Shown here: piece after piece, positions 6,673 through 11,015 of the stretch
How the letters are laid out: the number at the start of each line of letters is the position of its first letter
Numbering within the stretch: position 1 is the first letter of the stretch
DNA from: Angelakisella sp.
Lineage (GTDB): Bacteria; Bacillota; Clostridia; Oscillospirales; Ruminococcaceae
Length of the DNA: 11,015 nucleotides
Assembly: GCA_022794295.1 (NCBI GenBank)
Contig: JAAWEO010000050.1
Location: 1-11,015 of the forward strand
Direction of reading: 5' to 3'
Notes under the pieces: model-generated
What the model saw: only the letters and a program-made list of their open reading frames with translations
Told to the model about the DNA's origin: nothing
Database searches by the model: none
Program-made: the position numbers and the translations under genes

Positions 6673-6975
6673 ATGAGGATCACCATACAGGCGGTATTTC
6701 CCGGCGGAGAGGAGGCCCGGCTGGCGGCCTCCGCCCTGGCGGCGGCCCAGGGGGGCGGGCTGGACCTGGCTATCTCCACCCACCGCCCTGGGGAGGGCAT
6801 CTCCCGGCGGGCACCCTTCTCCGCGGTGATGGGGCCGGCGGCAGGGGCATCCGGCAACGCGGCTGCAGGAACTATGGTGACGGTGACCTGCACCCCGGAC
6901 CAGGAGGCCTTTGTTATGGGGGAGCTTGCCGCCATGGGGGCCCGGAAGGTCAGCCAGTGCGGCTGGGAGGAGTAG
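6673..6975 (+). CDS. Unidentified 100-aa alanine/glycine-rich protein
   Basis: I do not recognise this protein. It is the only plus-strand gene, and I accept it because AGGAGG lies 8 bases before the ATG and a strong terminator starts 22 bases after the stop. The sequence alternates predicted elements: strand 2-9, helix 11-26, strand 30-36, a flexible glycine/alanine stretch at 54-66 (GPAAGASGNAAAG), strand 67-74, helix 75-90 and a final strand 91-97. That order, beta-alpha-beta then beta-alpha-beta, would suit a ferredoxin-like or ACT-like small fold (inference). There is no signal peptide or membrane segment; C73 and C96 are the only cysteines. It is transcribed divergently from the DUF951-prfA operon and converges on the 162-aa gene. 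I see no convincing promoter in the 90 bases upstream. Confidence 0.75.
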   Translation: MRITIQAVFPGGEEARLAASALAAAQGGGLDLAISTHRPGEGISRRAPFSAVMGPAAGASGNAAAGTMVTVTCTPDQEAFVMGELAAMGARKVSQCGWEE

Positions 6976-6996
6976 CCCCCTGCCGCCAGCGCAGAC

Positions 6997-7030
6997 AAAA
7001 AGCCGGTGCTTTTTGCACCGGCTCTTTTTT
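6997..7030. terminator. Bidirectional intrinsic terminator
   Basis: Bases 7001-7009 (AGCCGGTGC) pair perfectly with 7015-7023 around a TTTTT loop. The stem is flanked by AAAAA on the left and CTTTTTT on the right, so it forms a canonical terminator in both directions. It ends the plus-strand 100-aa gene and the minus-strand 162-aa gene, whose stop is at 7035-7037. Confidence 0.93.
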
Positions 7031-7034
7031 GTAT

Positions 7035-7523
7035 CTATCTCACAGAAACAGCCGCAGCCTCTGCTGTGGCCTTTTCTGCCTCCGGGATCTCGTTCCAGTA
7101 GTAGGTCGTCCGGTCCACCTGGCAGCACCAGGGGACATCGGTGAGAAGCTTCACGATCCGGGTCCGCTTCAGCTGCCCGCCGGCTGCCCGGAACAGCTCG
7201 TCCAGGCTGACGGTGCGGCTGCTGTTGCGCTGGAGGAACTCCCGCATCTGCAAAAGCAGCTGGGTCTCCATTACCAGGGACATGGGCTGGGCGGTCCTCC
7301 TTCGGGGGGCGGCAGCCTCCGCCTTTTCCGCCTCGCTTTTCTGGTAGGCGGTGTACACCGCACGGATGCGGGTAATAAGCATGGGGGAAAAGCCCTCCCG
7401 GCGGCTGAGCAGCCGGAAATCATAGCAGCCCAGATCCCGCATAGTCCGGTAGCCGTGGGCGGCGCAGTATTCCACAAAGGGCTGGTACAGCTCCCGATTA
7501 TAAATGTCCTTGATCTCGTCCAT
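7035..7523 (-). CDS. Unidentified 162-aa protein, possible HhH plus winged-helix architecture
   Basis: I cannot name this protein. Residues 24-60 read like a compact helical module (YRTMRDLGCYDFRLLSR followed by GFSPMLITRIRAVYTAY), resembling helix-hairpin-helix or RNA-polymerase-alpha-CTD-like repeats. A charged, alanine-rich linker spans 61-80. Residues 84-145 look like a winged-helix fold: helix (LQMREFLQRN), TVSLDELFRAAGG, a recognition-like helix KRTRIVKLLTDV, then a strand pair ending CQVDRTTYYW. Both assignments come from pattern reading only. A nucleic-acid-binding role is therefore an inference. It is soluble, with no signal peptide. AAGGG lies 6 bases before the ATG, a strong promoter lies at 7601-7629, and the shared terminator follows, so it is a single-gene transcript. 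Confidence 0.8.
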   Translation of the reverse strand: MDEIKDIYNRELYQPFVEYCAAHGYRTMRDLGCYDFRLLSRREGFSPMLITRIRAVYTAYQKSEAEKAEAAAPRRRTAQPMSLVMETQLLLQMREFLQRNSSRTVSLDELFRAAGGQLKRTRIVKLLTDVPWCCQVDRTTYYWNEIPEAEKATAEAAAVSVR

Positions 7524-7600
7524 GTTGTCCCTTCAGTGTCCTTTCTCCGGGCCGCTTTCTTTGGGCCCTGTGTGTTTTTTTGTTGTGTTTTTATTTCTTT

Positions 7601-7629
7601 ATTATACAGGAAGGGCATGGAAAATTCAA
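7601..7629 (-). promoter_or_regulatory. Promoter of the 162-aa gene
   Basis: On the minus strand TTGAAT (7624-7629) is followed after exactly 17 bases by a perfect TATAAT (7601-7606), in an A/T-rich stretch. The 5' untranslated region would be about 70 bases and U/A-rich, with no structured element that I can see. The rest of the 7524-7731 gap holds A-rich runs and no clear terminator for the upstream ATPase gene. Confidence 0.85.
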
Positions 7630-7731
7630 TGCAAATTTTGACCGAAAGCGACAGGGGAAAAAACGAAAAACCCCCAAAAAAGTACAAAACATTCTTTTTT
7701 GCATTTCCGGGCCGGACATGGTCCAGGGGGA

Positions 7732-8538
7732 TCAGCCCAGCAGCATCCGGTCGCTGTCCAGCTCCCGGCAGACCTTCTCTTTAAAAAGCTCCAGAAGCTC
7801 CGGCACTGTCATGGCTGACCGGGTCCTCCCCGCCAGCTCCAGGACGATGTGCCCCCGGTCCATCATCAGGGTACGGCTGCCCAGGGCCAGGGCTGCCGGG
7901 ATGCTGTGGGTGATCATCATACAGGTGATCCCCTGTTCCGCAACGATCCTTTGGGTCAGCGCCTGGACCTTTTCCGCCGTAGCCGGATCCAGCGCCGCCG
8001 TGTGTTCATCCAGCAAAAGAAGCTTCGGGGCGGTGAGGGTAGCCATGAGCAGGGTCACGGCCTGCCGCTGTCCCCCGGAGAGAAGGCCCATAGGGCTGTC
8101 CATCCTCTCCTCCAGGCCCAGCCCCAGGGAGGCCAGGCGTTCCCGGAAATACTCCCGGTCCTGCCGGCGGATGGTCCCCAGGGGGGAGCGCCGCCGGGCG
8201 GTGCGCAGGTAGGCCAGGGCCAGGTTTTCCTCAATGGTCATGTGGGGGGCGGTGCCCTTCAGGGGGTCCTGGAACAGCCGCCCGATGCTCCGGGAGCGCC
8301 GGTGCTCCGGCTGTAGGGTGATGTCCTTCCCCTCCAGGAGAATCCGCCCGGCGTCGGGATAGAAGCTCCCGGCAATGGCCCCAAAGAGGGTGGATTTTCC
8401 CGCCCCGTTGCTGCCGATGATGGTGACAAAGTCCCCCTTCGCCAAGGTGACAGAAAGGTCCTCGATGGCCTTTTTTTCATGGACGGTCCCGGGGGCAAAG
8501 GTCTTGGTGATCCCGTTCAGCGCCAGCAGCTCAGCCAT
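7732..8538 (-). CDS. ABC transporter ATP-binding protein (TrpY/TrpZ-type amino acid importer)
   Basis: This 268-aa ATPase powers the importer encoded with the two upstream genes. All ABC motifs are intact: Walker A GSNGAGKST at 42-50, Q-loop glutamine Q90, signature LSGGQRQA at 153-160, Walker B LLLLDE ending at E178, and the switch histidine H211. The start is set at the ATG at 8538, which overlaps the last eight bases of the permease gene and has GGGAGG about 9 bases upstream. An in-frame GTG-type extension to 8616 would lie inside the permease gene and carries no family sequence. The overlap indicates translational coupling. The C-terminal 30 residues after the ATPase core are a short helical tail. 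The substrate is inferred from the binding protein and the leader. Confidence 0.96.
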   Translation of the reverse strand: MAELLALNGITKTFAPGTVHEKKAIEDLSVTLAKGDFVTIIGSNGAGKSTLFGAIAGSFYPDAGRILLEGKDITLQPEHRRSRSIGRLFQDPLKGTAPHMTIEENLALAYLRTARRRSPLGTIRRQDREYFRERLASLGLGLEERMDSPMGLLSGGQRQAVTLLMATLTAPKLLLLDEHTAALDPATAEKVQALTQRIVAEQGITCMMITHSIPAALALGSRTLMMDRGHIVLELAGRTRSAMTVPELLELFKEKVCRELDSDRMLLG

Positions 8539-9424
8539 GCTTCGCAGCCTCCCTTCTCCGCTTCCAAAAGCGCAGCTTTTCCAGAATGGTGGGGTAGGAG
8601 ATGGCGGCGGCCACAATGACAGCCGACACCAGCTTGAAGTTCTGGGCCCCCACGTTTGCCACCAGGGCGGCGGCGATGATGATGCGGTAGATCACTGCCC
8701 CAAGGATGGCAGCAGTGATGCCATGTCCCACCCCCCGGCGGCCGGTGACCACCTCCCCAATGATCAGGCTGGCAAGACCGATGACCACCATGCCGGTGCC
8801 CAGGCTCATATCCGCAAATTTCTGGTACTGGGCCAGCAGCCCCCCGGACAGGCCCACCAGGGCATTGGCGGCACAAAGGCCCACGGTGGTGGTCAGGGCA
8901 GGGTCGATGGAGGAGGCCACCATCTCCCGGTTGTCCCCGGTGGCCCGGATGGACAGCCCCAGCTGGGTGCGGAGAAAGAGCAGCAGCAGCACCCCGGCCG
9001 CCAGGGCGGCGGCCCCGGCCATCAGGAGCTTTCCCCAGGGGCCAAAAAAGGTCTCTGCGGCGGTAAAGACGGTTTCCTCCCGAAGGAGGTTCAGGTTGGA
9101 GCGCCCACCCATCACCATAAGATTCACCGAATACAGCCCGGTCATGGTGACGATCCCCGCCAGAATGGGCTGTACGCCCAGCTTGGTTTGTAGCAGGGCG
9201 GTGATCCCTCCGGCCAGGGCCCCCGCCCCCAGGGCCAGAAGAAGCCCCGCCGCCGGATCCCCCCGGACGGTGAGCACAGCGGAGCAGGCCATCCCCAGGG
9301 TGAAGGTGCCGTCGGTGGTAAGGTCGGCAATATCCAGGGTGCGGTAGGAAAGATACAGGCCCAGGGCCACCAGGCTGTAAAGGAGGCCCTGCTCCACCGC
9401 CCCCAGCAAAACAGAAGGACTCAT
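8531..9424 (-). CDS. ABC transporter permease (LivH-like, ABC_sub_bind-associated)
   Basis: This 297-aa integral membrane protein has about eight hydrophobic spans and belongs to the BPD_transp_2 superfamily, which includes LivH/LivM and the TrpXYZ-type permeases. Family-typical features are the SYRTLDIADLTTDGTF segment at residues 26-41 and the cytoplasmic loop LGLSIRATGDNREM at 155-168, the expected contact with the ATPase. A basic tail, RFWKRRREAAKHG, ends the chain. The ATG at 9424 has AAGGAGAA 9 bases upstream and lies 31 bases after the lipoprotein stop; upstream in-frame extension to 9526 would overlap that gene and is rejected. Only one permease gene is present, so the channel is expected to be a homodimer (inference). 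Confidence 0.95.
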   Translation of the reverse strand: MSPSVLLGAVEQGLLYSLVALGLYLSYRTLDIADLTTDGTFTLGMACSAVLTVRGDPAAGLLLALGAGALAGGITALLQTKLGVQPILAGIVTMTGLYSVNLMVMGGRSNLNLLREETVFTAAETFFGPWGKLLMAGAAALAAGVLLLLFLRTQLGLSIRATGDNREMVASSIDPALTTTVGLCAANALVGLSGGLLAQYQKFADMSLGTGMVVIGLASLIIGEVVTGRRGVGHGITAAILGAVIYRIIIAAALVANVGAQNFKLVSAVIVAAAISYPTILEKLRFWKRRREAAKHG

Positions 9425-9455
9425 AGTAGATTCTCCTTTTTGTCGATGATCGGGG

Positions 9456-10460
9456 TCAGTTTGCGGCGCTGTAGGCGGCGGGGATCTCCACACCGATAGC
9501 GGCGGCTGTTTCGGCATTGATGACAACGGCGTTGTCCCGAAGGACCTCCACGGGGATCTCCCCGGCGGGGGTACCGGTCAGGACCTTCAGCACCATATCG
9601 GCGGTCTGGGTCCCCAGATTGGTATAGTTCACCCCGACGGTAGCCAGACCCCCGTCTGCCACCATGGAATCGGCGGCTGCATACACCGGTTTTTTGGCCC
9701 GGATGGCCTCGTCCGCCAGGACCCCCATAGCGCTGGCTACGGTATTATCGATGGGAGCAAAGACAGCGTCGCATTTGCTCAGGAGGTTTTGGGCGGAGGT
9801 TTGGACCTCGGCGGAGGTGGTGACCGCCCCCTCGGTATAGGGGATCTCCATTTCCTCCAGATAGGCCTTTACCTGGGCGATGACCGAAAGGCTGTTATCC
9901 TCGCTGGTATTGTAGATCAGGCCATAGCTTTTGACATCGGGGGTCAGTTCCCGGGCCAGGGCGAAGATCTTTTCCACGGGGATGGCGTCAGAGGTCCCGG
10001 TGATCTGTCCGCCGGGGGCCTCGAGGCTGTTCACCAGTCCGGCATCCACCGGGTCGGTGACTGCGGAAAAGACGATGGGGATCCCGCTGCCCTGGGCGGC
10101 GGTAGCGGCACCCTGGGCGGCAGGGGTTGCAATGGCTACGATCACATCCACCTTACCTGCCACAAACTGCTGGCAGATGGTATTGATCGTGCTGGGGTCC
10201 CCCTGGCCGTTCTGGTAATTCACCCGGATGGCAAGGCCGTTTTCGGCGGCCTTTTCCTCCAGGCGGGCGGCGATAGCCCCCCGGATCTCATCCAGGGAGG
10301 GGTGTTCCATCAGCTGGATCAGGCCCACGGTAACGGTTCGGGTCCCATCCGGGGAGGGAGGGGTATTATCCTCACCGGCGGGGGGATTGGTACCGGGGGA
10401 GCAGGCCCCCAGGGTCAGGATCATGGCGATGGCGGCAAACAGGGCAATGAGTTTTTTCAC
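9456..10460 (-). CDS. ABC transporter substrate-binding lipoprotein (TrpX-like, ABC_sub_bind family)
   Basis: This 334-aa lipoprotein captures the ligand outside the membrane. Residues 1-20 are a lipoprotein signal peptide with lipobox LGAC; C20 should be lipidated. A Pro/Gly-rich linker (21-40) follows, then the two-lobed PF04392 domain. Recognisable family blocks are QLMEHPSLDEIR, VAIATPAAQGAA, VFSAVTDPVDAGLV, YNTSEDNS, FAPIDNTVASAM and a block containing ADGGLATVGVNY. Structures of this family include aromatic amino acid complexes (tryptophan, phenylalanine), and the streptococcal member is called TrpX. I place the start at the GTG at 10460, with GGAGAGG about 10 bases upstream. The frame stays open upstream to 10781, but that part is the T-box leader. 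Expression is controlled by that leader, so the substrate is very likely an amino acid, best guess tryptophan. Confidence 0.94.
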   Translation of the reverse strand: MKKLIALFAAIAMILTLGACSPGTNPPAGEDNTPPSPDGTRTVTVGLIQLMEHPSLDEIRGAIAARLEEKAAENGLAIRVNYQNGQGDPSTINTICQQFVAGKVDVIVAIATPAAQGAATAAQGSGIPIVFSAVTDPVDAGLVNSLEAPGGQITGTSDAIPVEKIFALARELTPDVKSYGLIYNTSEDNSLSVIAQVKAYLEEMEIPYTEGAVTTSAEVQTSAQNLLSKCDAVFAPIDNTVASAMGVLADEAIRAKKPVYAAADSMVADGGLATVGVNYTNLGTQTADMVLKVLTGTPAGEIPVEVLRDNAVVINAETAAAIGVEIPAAYSAAN

Positions 10461-10583
10461 TGTGCTTCTTCCTCTCCAAAAAACATTTTCCGGTGGGGGG
10501 CTTTGGGCTGCGCCTGCCGGAAATAGGGTTCCACCTGTTGGAGTGGTTTTGTACGGGGTGGTGATTTCCCTAAAAAAGGGAAC

Positions 10584-10629
10584 AAAAAAACGCCCATCCT
10601 TCTTTCCCTTACGGGAAACAAGGACAGAC
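10584..10629 (-). terminator. T-box expression-platform terminator
   Basis: GUCUGUCCUU-g-UUUCCC pairs with GGGAAA-g-AAGGAUGGGC around a GUAA loop, 16 pairs with one G-G mismatch, followed by G and seven U residues. The 5' strand GUCUGUCCUU is the same segment used by the antiterminator (10620-10629), so the two structures exclude each other, as required for tRNA-controlled read-through. Confidence 0.95.
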
Positions 10630-10858
10630 GGTAAAGTCTGCGGTACCACCTTGATTGCCGCGGCAGGCCGCGGCCCCTCAGCAGGATGCCAACACATCCC
10701 CGGCTCTGTAACGGGCGCCCCCCGTCGGGGAATACTCGGCTTTCGCCTTTGGTCCCCGCCCTCAGCGGTCCATTTATCCATGCCGTTTCCCGCCGGGCTC
10801 TCAGCGCCGCCGGCTCTCTGTGGGGTCGTACTTGGTTTTATCTCCGCCTCATAGGTTT
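10584..10858 (-). promoter_or_regulatory. T-box leader (tRNA-sensing) of the ABC importer operon
   Basis: The minus-strand RNA carries the T-box core AAGGTGGTACCGCAG (10638-10652). It forms an antiterminator: AAGG with CCTT (10620-10623), the UGGUACC bulge, and an upper CAGAC/GUCUG helix. Upstream is a Stem III hairpin (10657-10674, GCCGCGG/CCGCGGC). Stem I has the AG bulge ACAGAGAGCC (10812-10821), the distal loop GGCGCTGAGAG, AAGTAC (10828-10833) and a UGAG/UGAG GA motif next to a GGCGG/CCGCU helix (10844-10848 with 10764-10768). The codon directly above that helix is UGG at 10770-10772 in AAAUGGACC, suggesting a tryptophan specifier, but the middle of Stem I can be folded in more than one way. 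The stretch 10461-10583 after the terminator holds a small hairpin at 10566-10582 and the ribosome-binding site. Confidence 0.93.
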
Positions 10859-10864
10859 AGGGAT

Positions 10865-10894
10865 ATTATAATCCGGAGGGGGCAGCATTGTCAA
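10865..10894 (-). promoter_or_regulatory. Promoter of the T-box/ABC importer operon
   Basis: On the minus strand a perfect TTGACA (10889-10894) and a perfect TATAAT (10865-10870) are separated by 18 bases. Transcription should begin near 10858, just before Stem I of the T-box. Such a strong promoter fits regulation by termination rather than by initiation. Confidence 0.92.
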
Positions 10895-10931
10895 GGGGAA
10901 TTTATTTTGAGGGAGCGGCCACAGAGCGAAG

Positions 10932-11015
10932 TTAAAGGAAGTCAACAAGAGCAAAGGGGATTTCTCCTTTGGGATGGTGAAGGCGATAGTTGTATTTGGC
11001 AATACCAAAGCGATT
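10932..11015 (-). CDS. Possible 3' end of an unidentified gene
   Basis: From the right edge, the minus strand reads 27 codons to a TAA at 10932-10934, starting NRFGIAKYNYRLHHPKGE. The composition (aromatic, basic and acidic residues mixed, lower GC than the neighbours) is more protein-like than the other frames, although a second minus frame is also open here. The upstream part lies outside the window, so neither start nor family can be judged. No terminator is visible between this stop and the promoter at 10865-10894. Confidence 0.25.
   Translation of the reverse strand, partial: NRFGIAKYNYRLHHPKGEIPFALVDFL

Noticed and set aside
6568..7128. Minus-strand open frames (6568-7128 and 6651-6998) opposite the 100-aa gene
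   Set aside because: They run through the bidirectional terminator and the end of the 162-aa gene and lack start signals, while the plus-strand frame has an ideal ribosome-binding site and terminator.
7640..7731. Possible terminator after the ATPase gene
   Set aside because: A 6-bp CTGGAC/GTCCGG stem exists just after the stop but no U-tract follows it; the later T-rich runs have no adjacent stable stem.
10461..10781. Extension of the binding-protein frame upstream to an ATG at 10781
   Set aside because: The frame happens to stay open through the T-box and its terminator. The lipoprotein signal peptide begins at the GTG at 10460 with its own ribosome-binding site, so the extension is leader RNA, not protein.
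10760..10781. Trp-containing leader peptide (reads Met-Asp-Lys-Trp) as a classical attenuator
   Set aside because: There is a single Trp codon, no ribosome-binding site, and the surrounding sequence is fully explained by T-box Stem I.

Overview
The window is GC-rich (markedly so in genes, with A/T concentrated at promoters and terminators). It encodes Gram-positive-type features: strong AGGAGG ribosome-binding sites, a T-box leader, intrinsic terminators, a DUF951 protein and a lipoprotein-type solute-binding protein. Together these point to a gut-type Clostridia genome of the Oscillospiraceae kind (inference; no rRNA or taxonomic marker is present). All but one of the genes lie on the minus strand.

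Right to left in coordinates, which is the direction of transcription: the right edge holds a possible 3' end of an unidentified gene. Next come a near-consensus promoter and a complete T-box leader (about 10584-10858), followed by a three-gene ABC importer: lipoprotein, membrane permease and ATPase (10460 down to 7732). These belong to the ABC_sub_bind/TrpXYZ-like family, whose characterised members bind aromatic amino acids. The best specifier codon I can place in the leader is UGG (Trp), so the leader and the transporter agree. A separate 162-aa unidentified protein with its own promoter follows (7035-7523). It converges on the only plus-strand gene, a 100-aa unidentified protein (6673-6975), and the two share a bidirectional terminator.

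From 6583 downward a promoter drives a housekeeping cluster: DUF951 protein, release factor 1 (prfA), the tRNA t6A enzyme Sua5/YwlC, dephospho-CoA kinase (coaE) and a membrane-anchored lytic transglycosylase. A 160-base foldback element sits exactly between the transglycosylase stop codon and the next gene, an M18 zinc aminopeptidase. Beyond that, a hairpin separates the aminopeptidase from a two-gene (split) LysO-type lysine exporter. Peptide hydrolysis followed by export of surplus basic amino acid is a plausible functional link between these last genes (inference).

The left 250 bases carry no convincing gene. They hold a 75-base-period imperfect duplication rich in short GC hairpins. I see no phage, CRISPR or defence genes, and no clear undescribed enzymatic system. 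The most unusual items are the foldback element, the T-box with a Trp-like specifier but a UGGU acceptor-binding bulge, and the two unidentified small proteins.
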